53,823 nt of DNA from an uncultured Roseiflexus sp. GTDB taxonomy: Bacteria; Chloroflexota; Chloroflexia; Chloroflexales; Roseiflexaceae. The notes beneath the pieces were generated by a model, which had not been told where the DNA came from, did no database searches, and saw only the letters and a list, made by a program, of their open reading frames with translations. The translations under genes and the position numbers were made by a program. How positions within the stretch are numbered: the stretch's first letter is position 1; each line of letters starts with the position of its first letter. Below are positions 1 to 9,352 of the stretch, piece after piece. The stretch spans positions 1 to 53,823 of the forward strand of contig CALGYB010000115.1 of assembly GCA_937935075.1 (NCBI GenBank). The letters run 5' to 3'.

Positions 1-657
1 AGCCTGTTATGCACTTCGGAGATAAACGTGGTATGCTTTCAGCACGACACGCACACCCTATCCAAGCGATGTGAGCGACGAGGAGCGGGCCTTCGTCGCT
101 TCGACAGGCTCAGCCGCCGCGCTCCCTCCCTGACCTTCATGACCGAAGACGTCCCGCAGCGCAACCACGCGCTGCGCGAGGTCTTGAACGGATTGCGCTG
201 GATCGTCCACTCTTCGGCAGGCTCAGCGCGACGCACGGGGGTACCCTGGCGCATGATGCCCAACGATCCGCCGCCGTGGGGTGCCGTCTCTCAGCAAACC
301 CGGCGCTGGCTGAAGGCCAGGGTCGTTGCACCGCGCTCGTCCATGATCTGCGCGCGCTGTTGCGTGAAATCAAAGGGCGCGCGCCTGCGCGCTTCGACCG
401 ACTCAGCGCACCGCCGCGCGCGGCGATCGTTGCCGCGCGCGGCGGTGCCATCACCCCCCTGCCCCCCGCAGGGGGGGGGCGCAGCGCGTGGTCGCGCTGC
501 GGGGCGTCTTCGGTCATGAAGGTCAGGGAGGGAACGCGGCGCCTGAGCCTGTCGAAGCGACGAAGGCCCGCTCCTCGTCGCTCACATCGCTTGGATAGGG
601 TTGACGTGTCATGCTGAAATCATACCACGTGTATCTCTGAAGTGCATAACAGGCTCT
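1..657. mobile_element. Palindromic IS5-type remnant (two inverted transposase 5' ends)
   Basis: Bases 1-177 and 483-655 are near-identical inverted copies, each running from a terminal AGCCTGTTATGCACTTC into the start of an IS5-type (DUF4096-like) transposase (MTRQPYPSDVSDEE..., then LTFMTEDAPQRDHALR). The left copy continues as degenerate transposase (LRWIVHS...PWRMMPND...QQTRRWLKA) to about 370, with frameshifts. No intact transposase remains, so the element could only move in trans. The right end reads AGGCTCT at 651-657; the left end probably starts two bases before the window. Three insertions of a TTCGACAGGCTCAG-like motif interrupt the transposase (99-114, 212-227, 392-407). The family call is from memory of typical IS5-group N-termini. 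Confidence 0.75.
99..114 (+). repeat. TTCGACAGGCTCAGC element inserted in transposase remnant
   Basis: CTTCGACAGGCTCAGC splits the transposase between its FVA and LTFMTED segments, which are adjacent in intact relatives as I remember them. Relatives of the motif lie at 212-227 (CTTCGGCAGGCTCAGC), 392-407 (degenerate) and 543-557 (inverted, in the right arm). The same core sits inside the larger hairpin elements at 3296-3426, 15498-15627, 26648-26740 and 35855-35945. Confidence 0.7.
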
Positions 658-1174
658 AGGCGGTGCGTGCGGGCGCGACGCCTGCGTTCCCAGGCGGTGC
701 GCCGGAGACGAGCAGCGGATACGATGAATGCATCCAGCGGCGAAAGTCGTCGGCGAACCCATGTTTGCGCGGGTTCAGGCGGATGTAGAGCATCGTGTTG
801 CGAAATTGCCCTCTGTCGGTCACGATGACGCGCCCAAAAGGATGCTGGAAGAGGCTTCCGACACGACCATATGCCTTGTTAATCGATTTGGCGCATGCGT
901 TGAGCAAATGGGCAAACCGGAGTGATGGCGTTGACCTCGTTTTATCGTGGGAAGCCGCCCGTGCATCGATTTCTTTTTGGGATTTGGTCTTAATGAGGAG
1001 GTGAAAATGGTTCTTCAACAGGCAATATGCGTATGTATAGGCCATTTGAGGAATATATTTCTCGTACAATGTCAGGAAGTAATCGTAGTTACGTTCCTCG
1101 ATGAAGATATTTGTTTTATTCGTCCCACGGGTATACATGTGGTACACGGTAGAATAGGAGAGAATAAACGTCAC
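656..1174 (-). CDS. RAYT-type (REP-associated tyrosine) transposase, C-terminus probably altered
   Basis: The protein of about 172 aa has the Y1/TnpA_REP layout: YHMYTRGTNKTNIF near the start, an HUH motif in LLKNHFHLLIKT, and a YIRLNP helix that in RAYTs holds the catalytic Tyr. RAYTs are single-strand transposases associated with REP hairpins. The GTG start at 1174 overlaps the TGA of the upstream regulator (GTGA), suggesting translational coupling; an ATG at 1138 is the alternative. The stop lies in the last bases of the IS5 remnant, and the final residues (GNAGVAPARTA) read through a REP-like sequence, so the native C-terminus was probably replaced by insertions. It may be inactive. Confidence 0.8.
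   Translation of the reverse strand: MTFILSYSTVYHMYTRGTNKTNIFIEERNYDYFLTLYEKYIPQMAYTYAYCLLKNHFHLLIKTKSQKEIDARAASHDKTRSTPSLRFAHLLNACAKSINKAYGRVGSLFQHPFGRVIVTDRGQFRNTMLYIRLNPRKHGFADDFRRWMHSSYPLLVSGAPPGNAGVAPARTA
660..700. repeat. REP-like sequence at RAYT 3' end
   Basis: Read on the minus strand this encodes GNAGVAPARTA. A related sequence in the nuoM-nuoL gap (9085-9117) encodes GSAGILPARTN in another frame. The shared core is a short imperfect palindrome of the form GCAGGCrnnnnGCCyGC. Lying next to a RAYT gene, it is a plausible REP substrate. Confidence 0.45.
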
Positions 1175-3105
1175 CTCTCGACCGCCACCCGATTCGCCGC
1201 CTCTTCCATCAACGCCAGCTGGCGCGCCACTTCTTCCACGGCGATCCGCTGCTTGCGGTACAGGTCGGACTCGCTCATCGCCAGGCGCTCGGCAGTCTCG
1301 CGGATGCGTCGCCCCTGCAGGAAACGCATCTCCAGGATATTGTAGAGCAGCCACTCCTGCGCCGACGGGTCGAGTTGCGCGTCAGGGCGCAGGTTCTCGA
1401 TTGCCTGGCGCAGCACCGCCTGCAACGCGCGCGTCGGGCTGCCACCCTGCTCCTCCAGCACCCGCCGCACCGTCCGCAACCCCAGGAGCGGACTTTCCGA
1501 CAGTTTCGGTCCTCCCCAGTAGTGCGCCAGCGCTTCTTTGACCAGTTGTGGGAACTCGGGTAACGACGCAACATCCGATTCGAGCGTCTGCAGTGATGCC
1601 GGCGTCGCCTGCTCAAGTTGCGTGCTCAAATGCTGAAGCGATTGCATATCCGGTCCCAACCCGCGCAACGTGTCGAACAGCCGCTGCTGCATCTGAACTG
1701 TCTCGAGCGCCAGTTCCATTCGGTGCGCCAGCGCTCCGATGAGTCGTCGCGCATCAGCGTTCAGCGCATCGTGCGGATAGACGACCCCCAGGCACCCAAG
1801 CAACGCCCCGTCAGGAGCGCGGAGCGGCAGCAGCCAGAACCCTTCGACGCGCAGGAACGCCTCGGCTGGCGGCGTGTCGCCTGCCGGTCGCGGCGGTAAT
1901 TGCGACAACCGCCCCATCAGATCGATCAATGGATGCTCATTCACAAAACGCCGCACCGCCTGGCGCGATCCGACCAGCGTTTTGACGGTGTAACCGCCAG
2001 CATCGTCTGGCGCGGCGACAAACCCGGTCTCTGATCGCAGCGCCCCGCACACGACGACAAGCGTGTTCTCCAGCAGGCTGCGCAGGTCGGCCTGGGTGAA
2101 GGTGTTACGCGGCAGGGCGCGCAGGTAATCGATCTCAGCGTGATCCTGCGCATACACCAGCGCGTCGAGGTACGGTTTCAGGCGGTTGACAAACAGCGGC
2201 ATGATCACGGTCATAATCACCACGCCTGCGGTCAGCAACGCCTGCTCCGGCAACCCGAACCAGCGCGCCAGCACCGGCGTTGCGCGCAGGAAGAGCGCGA
2301 TGCTGATGCCAACGAAGGGACCGTACAGCACCCAGCGGATGAAGTCCTGCTTGATCAGGCGGTCGGGCAGCGGCAGACCCTGGAATGCAATGCTGTAGAC
2401 CATCACAGTTGTCATCAGCATGACCGCGATATTGCCAACGGCCACCAGAAACAGAACCAGCGCAAATGGAACAAAATACTCCGGTCCTGGAATACTGAGG
2501 AACGGGTAGACGGCAATCGCCGGACCGACGAACGTCAGGCTCAGGTAAGTCATCCGCCGGCGCAGGGTCGGCGTCAGCGCCGCCTGGCGCACCGCCAGCG
2601 AGGCGGACAGCCCGATGAGACAGGCCAGCACGAAGTAGACGGTAAACAGCCAGAAGAGCGGACCGGCGTTGAACTGCGCGACCGGTTGGGTCTGTACACC
2701 ATTGTGCACGATCAGGTCGGTGCCCCACGCCAGCGCCAGAAATGCGGCGCTGAGCGCATATGCCCCAGGAACACTCCAGCGCCGCCGCAGTTGGTTTTGC
2801 CCGGTGAGGTCGAGCAACGCATCTGCCAGGTGAATATACCCGGCCGGTACGCTAACGATGCCGAGCCACTGCGCGCGCAGCAGAAATTGCAGCGTCTCCT
2901 CACGTTGCGCCTGCTGAGTCAGCACATCGCCGCCAAACACGACCACGATACCGCCGAGCAACACCGCCAGCGCGCGCGCGATGGGGGTGTAGCGATTTTG
3001 CAGAACCAGGTAGACCAGGAGCGAGAATGAAACGATCAGAACAGCCGATGCCAGGAGATCGTTGATGGCAAGCAGCAGATTCGTCAGGAATGGCAGGTCC
3101 GTCAT
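1171..3105 (-). CDS. Membrane GAF-domain regulator with C-terminal HTH-like region
   Basis: In this 644-aa protein, residues 1 to about 320 form roughly ten hydrophobic segments, a sensor-type membrane region. Residues about 340-480 resemble a GAF domain (LLENTLVVVCGALRSETGF... to ...GVVYPHDALNADARRL). The C-terminus (about 560-640) has a helix-turn-helix look, with LQGRRIRETAERLAMSES followed by SDLYRKQ, like sigma region 4 or simple activators. No kinase H-box or ATP-binding motif was seen, so it is more likely a one-component membrane sensor than a histidine kinase. No strong ribosome site precedes the ATG. Its stop overlaps the RAYT start. Ligand and targets are unknown. Confidence 0.6.
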   Translation of the reverse strand: MTDLPFLTNLLLAINDLLASAVLIVSFSLLVYLVLQNRYTPIARALAVLLGGIVVVFGGDVLTQQAQREETLQFLLRAQWLGIVSVPAGYIHLADALLDLTGQNQLRRRWSVPGAYALSAAFLALAWGTDLIVHNGVQTQPVAQFNAGPLFWLFTVYFVLACLIGLSASLAVRQAALTPTLRRRMTYLSLTFVGPAIAVYPFLSIPGPEYFVPFALVLFLVAVGNIAVMLMTTVMVYSIAFQGLPLPDRLIKQDFIRWVLYGPFVGISIALFLRATPVLARWFGLPEQALLTAGVVIMTVIMPLFVNRLKPYLDALVYAQDHAEIDYLRALPRNTFTQADLRSLLENTLVVVCGALRSETGFVAAPDDAGGYTVKTLVGSRQAVRRFVNEHPLIDLMGRLSQLPPRPAGDTPPAEAFLRVEGFWLLPLRAPDGALLGCLGVVYPHDALNADARRLIGALAHRMELALETVQMQQRLFDTLRGLGPDMQSLQHLSTQLEQATPASLQTLESDVASLPEFPQLVKEALAHYWGGPKLSESPLLGLRTVRRVLEEQGGSPTRALQAVLRQAIENLRPDAQLDPSAQEWLLYNILEMRFLQGRRIRETAERLAMSESDLYRKQRIAVEEVARQLALMEEAANRVAVER

Positions 3106-3463
3106 ACGTTTGCACGACTCGAATAGTGTCCTATAACGTAGTATTGTACACCATCAAAGTTACGGGCCTCCGCAAGAGTAGCGCGTCATCCCAGAGCCAG
3201 ACGGGGTACGGGCGGGTCTCACACCCGCCCGTACCCCACGCTGCTGTGTGACCCCGCGCCTGGGCGGGACCGGCGCGCTGCGTCCGCTGTCTCATAGAGT
3301 GATCAACCGGATGTTGCCCAATCATTGCCCGTGGTGACCGTCTTGCGGCTGACGTTGGCTTCGACAGGCTCAGCCAACGTCAGCCGCTCCACGTCCTTGA
3401 GCGTCCAGGCTGTGGTTGATCGCTCTATCACACCCGCCCGTACCCCACGCTGCTGTGTGATTT
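3106..3463. other. Gene-free gap with hairpins and direct repeats
   Basis: A 15-bp perfect inverted repeat (GGGGTACGGGCGGGT at 3203-3217, complement at 3223-3237) could act as a terminator for the upstream DUF1992 gene. A direct repeat of about 31 bp containing CACCCGCCCGTACCCCACG flanks a hairpin element at 3296-3426. No coding region is supported. Confidence 0.7.
3296..3426 (+). mobile_element. Hairpin MITE-like element, family 1, copy 1
   Basis: The 131-bp element is bounded by AGAGTGATCAACC (3296-3308) and its near inverse GGTTGATCGCTCT (3414-3426). At its centre is a 16-bp perfect stem (3345-3360 with 3372-3387) around an 11-base loop TCGACAGGCTC. Related copies are at 15498-15627, 26648-26740 and, inverted and truncated, 35855-35945. 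It has no coding capacity. An unrelated direct repeat lies on both sides, as if a pre-existing repeat had been split. Confidence 0.7.
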
Positions 3464-4018
3464 CTACTCCCCTAACTTACGCATCTCCTCATCGATGCGC
3501 AGACCTTCGATCTGCCCTGCGGCAGGAGGAGCAGTAAGATTGTATGAAGTGATCTGGCGTTGCAGATTCGTGAGCATCTCGCGGTACTCGGCGCGTAAAC
3601 GCGAGCGAAGAGCGGAGGGGAGGCGCGACCAGCGGCGATTGGCGTCGTGAAGCCATGCAGAAATGCGTGCGCGCTCGGCGTCAATATCGCGGCGCGCTTC
3701 GATCCAGAGCGGCGCGAAACCGGCATTCTTCAGCAAGCGGAATCCGGCGCGCATATCTTCGGGGGTAAGCGCATCATCATCGTAGCAGAGCGGCCTGCCG
3801 GCGCCGGAAAGATTGTCGAATGCGCCGTCTGCGCGCGCCTGCTCGATCAGACGATCTACCAGCGTCTCGAAATCGTTCTGGGGCGCGCCGCGCTGCATCT
3901 GATCGATGGCGCGCGCCTGTTCGACCAGGCGCTCAAACAGCGTTCCGCCGGGTGTGTGGCTCGCCGCTTCACGAGGTTGGAGAGAGGAACCGGAATCTTC
4001 TGACAGTTGATTGTTCAT
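3464..4018 (-). CDS. DUF1992 (DnaJC28-like) domain protein
   Basis: In this 184-aa protein, residues about 48-125 match the DUF1992/DnaJ-homologue-subfamily-C-28 conserved domain: LVDRLIEQARADGAFDNL, then GAGRPL, then FRLLKNAGFAPLWIEARRDI. A helical tail follows. There is no J domain; bacterial members commonly lack it and their function is unknown. It lies 19 bp after nuoN on the same strand and may be carried on the complex I transcript. No clear Shine-Dalgarno was seen before the ATG. Confidence 0.85.
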   Translation of the reverse strand: MNNQLSEDSGSSLQPREAASHTPGGTLFERLVEQARAIDQMQRGAPQNDFETLVDRLIEQARADGAFDNLSGAGRPLCYDDDALTPEDMRAGFRLLKNAGFAPLWIEARRDIDAERARISAWLHDANRRWSRLPSALRSRLRAEYREMLTNLQRQITSYNLTAPPAAGQIEGLRIDEEMRKLGE

Positions 4019-4037
4019 CGGTGACGGTCATATCACC

Positions 4038-5660
4038 CTACCGCGCCGCGACGCTTGCGGCGCTGCTGAGCGTTCCCCAGATCAGATTAGGCAGTAAACC
4101 GAGCAATACCACCAGCACGGTCGAAACAATGATTGCCGCGTTGGCGACCGGCGGCGTCCTGAACGGCGTAGTTTCGGGCGCCGGCAGAATCCACATTGCC
4201 TTGAGGAACCGCAGATAGTAGTACAGACTGACGACCGTCATAATGACAGCGATAGTCACCAGCGGCACAGCGCCCGCCTGATAGCCGGCCATGAAAACAA
4301 AGAACTTTGCCCAGAACCCGGCAAGCGGCGGAATGCCTGCCAGTGAGAGGATGAGGACCGTCATCATCAGCGTCAGCGGCATGTTGCGTCGCCACAATCC
4401 CTGCATCGCACTCAGATCGTCGCTGCCCAGCGCATTGGTCAGCACCGCCAGCACGCCGAAGCTGCCCAGGTTCGTGAGCGAGTAGACGATCAGGTAGTAG
4501 ATCAGGGCAGCCGTGCCAAAGGTGCGGTCCACAGGCGACGTTGATGACCAGAGCAGCACAGCCAGCAGCAAAAACCCGGCGTGCCCGATCGACGAGTACG
4601 CCAGCAGGCGGCGCGCATTCGTCTGCGGCAGCGCCGCCAGGTTCCCGACAATCACGGTCACCAGCGCCAGAATCGCCAGGATGCTGCTCCAACCGTTGAA
4701 CTCTTCCAGGCGCGGCGCGCCAACCGCTCCCGGGAACGCCGTCGTTAGCAACCGGTAGAGGAGCAGGAAACCGGCTGCCTTCGACGCCGTCGAGAGGAAG
4801 GCGGTCACCGGCGGCGGCGCGCCCTGATAGACATCCGGCGCCCAGGTATGGAATGGCACGACCGAAATCTTGTACCCCAGACCGGCAATGATGAAGAGCA
4901 TACCGAGGATCAGCAGCGGGCTGCTGGCGGCATCGCCAGTTGCAAAGCGCCCGACCTCCGCAAAGAGCGTGGCGACGATTGGCGTACCGCCCGCTTTCTG
5001 GTTCTCACTGGCGACAAATCCATAGACCAGGCTGATGCCGTAGAGCAAGATTGCCGATGACAGCGACCCGAACAGGAAATATTTCAGCCCGGCTTCTGGT
5101 GAACGTTCGCTCTCGCGGAAGTACCCGGCGAGCACGTAGAGCGAAATCGACGACAACTCGAGCGCCAGGTACGCCAGAATGAATTCCGTCGCCGCCGCCA
5201 TGATCGACATCCCCAGCGCCGAGAAGATCAGCAGCGAATAGAATTCACCGGGGTTGGCGGTCAACCGATACCCCATCGCCAGCAGAGTCGTCAGGAACGC
5301 AGCGCCGATAAAGGTCAGGCGCGCCACCATCGTGAATTCATCGGTTGCAAACGCACCCAGGATCGGCGACCCGCCCGGTCCACCCGCCTGCAAATTGCGT
5401 CCCAGCGTCAACAGCACATCCAGCGGCCCGCCAGTTGGGTCGGGCACGGTAAAGAGAAAGCGGCTCTGCACCAGCCCAACAATAAAGACCAGCCCCAGTC
5501 CAGTGGCAGTCAGTTGACCGGCTTCTCTGGCACGTTCGAATTGCGCCTGCGGTCCGCGTCCCCAGCGTGTCAGCACATCGGAGCCGAGCACCAGCAACCC
5601 CAGGAGCAGAAGCATCAACTCCGGCAGAATGCGTGGAATATCGGTGATTTGGAACGACAT
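4038..5660 (-). CDS. nuoN: NADH-quinone oxidoreductase subunit N
   Basis: This antiporter-like membrane subunit of complex I (about 540 aa) has roughly 14 hydrophobic segments. It carries the family signatures [20 protein letters not shown] (with the loop HTWAPD) and [13 protein letters not shown]. The ATG at 5660 ([18 protein letters not shown]) is chosen because it begins at the first conserved segment; an upstream in-frame extension lies in repeat DNA. It is the last nuo gene and is separated from the second nuoM by a 147-bp gap holding two copies of a GC-rich hairpin. Confidence 0.93.
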   Translation of the reverse strand: MSFQITDIPRILPELMLLLLGLLVLGSDVLTRWGRGPQAQFERAREAGQLTATGLGLVFIVGLVQSRFLFTVPDPTGGPLDVLLTLGRNLQAGGPGGSPILGAFATDEFTMVARLTFIGAAFLTTLLAMGYRLTANPGEFYSLLIFSALGMSIMAAATEFILAYLALELSSISLYVLAGYFRESERSPEAGLKYFLFGSLSSAILLYGISLVYGFVASENQKAGGTPIVATLFAEVGRFATGDAASSPLLILGMLFIIAGLGYKISVVPFHTWAPDVYQGAPPPVTAFLSTASKAAGFLLLYRLLTTAFPGAVGAPRLEEFNGWSSILAILALVTVIVGNLAALPQTNARRLLAYSSIGHAGFLLLAVLLWSSTSPVDRTFGTAALIYYLIVYSLTNLGSFGVLAVLTNALGSDDLSAMQGLWRRNMPLTLMMTVLILSLAGIPPLAGFWAKFFVFMAGYQAGAVPLVTIAVIMTVVSLYYYLRFLKAMWILPAPETTPFRTPPVANAAIIVSTVLVVLLGLLPNLIWGTLSSAASVAAR

Positions 5661-5807
5661 ATGATCTTCGCCTTCCCACCTGCAACGATCAACCCTGCAC
5701 CCTGTCAGGCGAGCCGGGGAGGGCACGGCAGCGCCGCGCCCCTACCTTCCCTATGCACCGCGCGCCGTCCGTGCGGGCGCGGCAGCGCCGCGCCCCTACC
5801 TCAACCG
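5661..5807. repeat. Two GC-rich hairpin repeats inside nuo operon
   Basis: Two direct copies (about 5722-5748 and 5778-5804) of GGCrCGGCAGCGCCGCGCCC followed by CTACCT. Each can fold through GGGCGCGGC/GCCGCGCCC (9-bp stem on the transcript strand). They may tune mRNA stability or attenuate nuoN; that role is inference. Confidence 0.6.
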
Positions 5808-7325
5808 TCACCGCATCCCCAGCGTTCCGGCGCGCGCCAGCGCCTCAGCGATCGGCTGCATGCTGGCTTCGATCGGCTCGGTCAGGTACGCCGGGTAGAG
5901 ACCGCTGACGATCAGCACAACCACCAGAATAATACCGGCAGCGTACTCCTGCACCGTCAGCTTGGGCAGATGGCGGAACTCGGGATTTTTGATTTCGCCG
6001 AAGAACACCCGGTACACCGCGATCAGGATGTAGCCCGCCGTGATCGGGATCGAAATGCCCGCCAGCACTGCGATGAGCGGGAAACGTTGCCACATGCCCA
6101 TGAAAATGTTGAACTCCGCCCAGAACCCTGCCAGCCCCGGCATACCCATCGACGACAAGCCGGCGATGATAAAGACAATCGCCGCAAACGGCATCACCGT
6201 GAACAGGCCCCCAAGCTCAGGAAACTGCCGAGTATGCGTCCGGTCGTACACCATCCGCCCGACAACCGCAAAGAAGAGCGCCGTCATCACGCCGTGTGCG
6301 AACATCTGAAGCACCGCGCCGGTCATGCCGATCGTGTTCGCCGCCGCCAGACCCATGAGAGTCAATCCCATGTGGCTGACCGACGAATACCCGATCATGA
6401 ACTTGAAGTCGCGTTGCGTCATAGCGATGCTGGCGCCGTACACCGCGTTGATCAACGTGGCGATGGCAATCGGCAGCAGCCAGTAATTAGCGCCTTCGGG
6501 AAAAATCCACATCGCCACGCGCAGGCAACCATACGCCCCCAGTTTCATCAGCACGCCCGCGTGCAGCATCGACACCGCAGTCGGCGCAGCGACGTGACCG
6601 GTCGGCGACCAGGTGTGGAACGGGAACATGCCCGCCAGTACCGCAAACCCCAGGAAGAGCGGCACGAAGAAGACGATCTGCACATCACGCGAGAACAGCG
6701 CCGATTGCGCCAGCAGGCGCATATCGAAGGTGCGCAGCGTGCCGCTGAAATACACAGCGACCATGCCCAGAATGATGAATGCCGATCCGCCCATCAGGTA
6801 GAGCGTCAGTTTCATCGCGCCGTACTCTTTGCGCGTGCTCCCCCAGATGCCGATCAGCAGGTACATCGGCAACACTGCCAGTTCATAGAAAATAAAGAGC
6901 AGGAAGAGGTCGAGCGACACGAAGACGCCGTACACCCCCGCCGCCAGCAACAGCAGCAATGCCCAGTACTCGCGGGTCCGATCCTCAATGTTCCAGCTGA
7001 TCAGCGCGCCGGTGAAAATGACCAGGCCGTTGAGCAGCAGCATCGGCAGGCTGATGCCATCGACGCCAAGGATGTAGTTGATGCCGAGTTCCGGCAACCA
7101 GGGAATTTCTTCGAGAAACTGAAACGTCTCCGGGCTGCGGTAGTCATACGCCAGATACACCAGCAGCGTCAACACCAGCGAAATGAACGAGAAGATCGCG
7201 CCAACCATCCGGATTTCCTGCTTCTGCTCCGGTTTCAGCAGCGCAATAATGAATGTCGGTATCGCCAGGCTGAGCCATATCAGACTGAGCCACGGCACAT
7301 TTGCCGGCAGATCGATCAGGTTCAT
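5808..7325 (-). CDS. nuoM: NADH-quinone oxidoreductase subunit M (second copy)
   Basis: This 505-aa NuoM-type proton-pumping subunit begins MNLIDLPANVPWLSL and has the conserved blocks LGVDGISLPMLLLNGL, FPFHTWSPTGHVAAPTAVSM, GYSSVSHMGLTLMGLA and GLSSMGMPGLAGFWAEFNIF. The length is typical for NuoM. It starts 8 bp after another full nuoM gene (7334-9034). Since both copies look intact, it is predicted to be the extra pump module of a complex with two NuoM subunits rather than a decayed duplicate. Confidence 0.92.
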   Translation of the reverse strand: MNLIDLPANVPWLSLIWLSLAIPTFIIALLKPEQKQEIRMVGAIFSFISLVLTLLVYLAYDYRSPETFQFLEEIPWLPELGINYILGVDGISLPMLLLNGLVIFTGALISWNIEDRTREYWALLLLLAAGVYGVFVSLDLFLLFIFYELAVLPMYLLIGIWGSTRKEYGAMKLTLYLMGGSAFIILGMVAVYFSGTLRTFDMRLLAQSALFSRDVQIVFFVPLFLGFAVLAGMFPFHTWSPTGHVAAPTAVSMLHAGVLMKLGAYGCLRVAMWIFPEGANYWLLPIAIATLINAVYGASIAMTQRDFKFMIGYSSVSHMGLTLMGLAAANTIGMTGAVLQMFAHGVMTALFFAVVGRMVYDRTHTRQFPELGGLFTVMPFAAIVFIIAGLSSMGMPGLAGFWAEFNIFMGMWQRFPLIAVLAGISIPITAGYILIAVYRVFFGEIKNPEFRHLPKLTVQEYAAGIILVVVLIVSGLYPAYLTEPIEASMQPIAEALARAGTLGMR

Positions 7326-7333
7326 AGAACGAC

Positions 7334-9034
7334 TTATGCTCCTCCCGCCACCCGGATGAACACTTCCACCAGCGCGGTCGCCGTCCGGTTCGACAGGTCC
7401 ATAATCGGCGCGGGATACACTCCCAGGATCAGGAGCGCAATCAGCAGCGGCGCAACCGCCAGAAACTCACGTCCGGCGAGGCGCATGTCGGGCATCGCGC
7501 TGCGCTCGTTGGCTTTACCGTGGAAGATCTGCCCATACATCCGCAGCAACGCCAGCGCCGTCACCACCAGCCCAATTGTCGCCAGCAGCGCGAAGAGCGG
7601 CAGCGACGCCCACACACCGCGGAAGATGAAGAATTCGCCGACGAACCCGGCAAGCCCAGGCAACCCCAGATTGCCGAAGGTCGCCACGCCCATCGCCCCG
7701 GCAAAAACCGGCATAGTCGTGCGCAACCCGGCGAGCGATCCCATTTCATCGGAACCGGTGCGCTCGGCAAGCATACCCGCCATCAGGAAGAGCGCACCGG
7801 TCGAAAGACCATGCGCCACCATCTGGAACAGTGCACCGTTGATCGCTGTTGCGCGGGTGGCGGCATCCGCTGCGCCAACGGTCGCTGCGGCAGCAATCGC
7901 CAGCCCGACGTACCCCATGTGATTGACCGAGGTATAGGCGATCAGGCGCTTGAGGTCGCCGCCGACCTGACCGAGCGCGCCAAAGGCGCCCGCCACCACG
8001 CCGATCAGCGCCAGCGCGCCAATCGCCGGACCAAAATACTGCGCTGCATCGGGAACAAATGGCAACAGCAGGCGCAGCATCCCATAGGCGCCCATCTTCG
8101 ACATCACGGCTGCCAGCAGAATAGACGCCGCCGGCGGCGCTTCGCTATAGGCATCGGGCAGCCAGGTATGGAAGGGCCAGATGCCGAGTTTGATTGCGAA
8201 CGCGACAAAGATCGCCCAGAACGCGATTGATGTGTAGAGCAGCGGGTAGCGCCCAAGCACAGCGGCAATCCCCAGTTGCTCGACATAGTTGAAGATGATC
8301 TCACCCAATGTCAGGTTCACCGGATCGAGCGCCGCGCGTTCGACGGTCAGCCCCTGACCCAGACGCGCCAGCGTGATCAGATCGAATGTCGGGATGCCGG
8401 CCGCAGCCGTGGCGACGTAGAAGAACTGGAAGAGCAGCAGCATGCCGATTGACCCGGCCATGGTATAGACGAAGAACTTGAGCGCGGCATTACGGCGGCG
8501 TTGCTCCGGGTCGGCGGCGTCAGCATGGCGGCGTCCCCATCCCTGAATGAGGAAATACGCCGGCACCAGGCTGAATTCCCAGAAGATGAAGAAGAAAAAG
8601 AAATTGAGCGCCAGGAAGTACCCCAGCATCGCCGCTTCCAGCAGGAACATGAGCGCGATGTACAGCTTCACGCGCTCAGTGATGCCGAACGATGCCAGCA
8701 TCGCCACCGGCGCCATCACCGCCGTCAGAATGACCAGCGGCATACTGATGCCGTCCACACCAACGAAATAATCGACCCGGATCGCCTGCACCCACGGAAT
8801 CTTCTCGACAAACTGCACCACCCCCTGACCGTCGGCGGTCGCATTCGGGTTGAACCCGACCCAGACAATGATCGCCAGCGCCAGGGGAATGGTCGACCAC
8901 GCAGTGGCGCCAATCTTGACCGTCCGGTCATCAAGTCGCAGCGCGCCTGCCAGCCCTGCCAGCGCCAGCCCGACCAGCGGCGACAGGATGAGCAGCGTGA
9001 GCCAGGGTGTCGATGCGTATGCCAGGTAGGTCAT
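7334..9034 (-). CDS. nuoM: NADH-quinone oxidoreductase subunit M (first copy)
   Basis: A 566-aa NuoM-type subunit with blocks VDYFVGVDGISMPLVILTAV, IWPFHTWLPDAYSEAPPAAS, YTSVNHMGYVGLAIA and GNLGLPGLAGFVGEFFIF. It is about 60 residues longer than the second copy, partly from an extended loop near residues 150-230 (GRRHADAADPEQRRRNAAL, then VERAALDPVNLTLGE). The ATG at 9034 begins with a clear membrane segment. The 318-bp gap upstream toward nuoL is full of repeats, but gene order and strand support one operon. Confidence 0.92.
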   Translation of the reverse strand: MTYLAYASTPWLTLLILSPLVGLALAGLAGALRLDDRTVKIGATAWSTIPLALAIIVWVGFNPNATADGQGVVQFVEKIPWVQAIRVDYFVGVDGISMPLVILTAVMAPVAMLASFGITERVKLYIALMFLLEAAMLGYFLALNFFFFFIFWEFSLVPAYFLIQGWGRRHADAADPEQRRRNAALKFFVYTMAGSIGMLLLFQFFYVATAAAGIPTFDLITLARLGQGLTVERAALDPVNLTLGEIIFNYVEQLGIAAVLGRYPLLYTSIAFWAIFVAFAIKLGIWPFHTWLPDAYSEAPPAASILLAAVMSKMGAYGMLRLLLPFVPDAAQYFGPAIGALALIGVVAGAFGALGQVGGDLKRLIAYTSVNHMGYVGLAIAAAATVGAADAATRATAINGALFQMVAHGLSTGALFLMAGMLAERTGSDEMGSLAGLRTTMPVFAGAMGVATFGNLGLPGLAGFVGEFFIFRGVWASLPLFALLATIGLVVTALALLRMYGQIFHGKANERSAMPDMRLAGREFLAVAPLLIALLILGVYPAPIMDLSNRTATALVEVFIRVAGGA

Positions 9035-9352
9035 AAGTTCACCACGGGTGATTCTTCTGCGCGTAACCGCTTATGCTTTTCCCGGAAGCGCAGGCATCCT
9101 GCCTGCCCGCACGAACGATTCTCTTGGGTCGGCGGGACGCCATGCACCGGCGCCTGTCACAACCATTCCGCCGCCGATTTTTTATTTCGGGGGCAACCCC
9201 CGACCCCCCTGTAGTCGCCCGGTATCGCCCGATCCAGCCGCGCAGGCGGGCTTTGCAACCGGAACCCGCGGCTTCTTCAGTTGCCGGGCAGGCAGGGTTT
9301 GGCAGGTTCTCTGCGCCTCTGTGCCTTTGTGAATCTTCCCCGCATTCCACGC
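9035..9352. repeat. Repeat-filled gap between nuoL and nuoM
   Basis: It contains a REP-like block (9085-9117), an inverted GGGGGCAACCCCCGACCCCC tract (about 9190-9210), and at 9308-9333 a copy of a dispersed motif reading, on the minus strand, ACAAAGGCACAGAGGCGCAG. Related motifs are at 18350-18365 and 52315-52338. An open frame across it on the minus strand has no recognisable protein features and is read as repeat. Confidence 0.6.

Noticed and set aside
3131-3325. Short minus-strand frame in the gap after DUF1992
   Set aside because: It is read through a hairpin and repeat; no start signal or conserved features.
5514-7922. Very long open frame (about 800 codons) on the plus strand opposite nuoM
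   Set aside because: Composition is His/Arg/Gln-rich with no fold features; it is the GC-driven antisense of two confidently identified nuoM genes.
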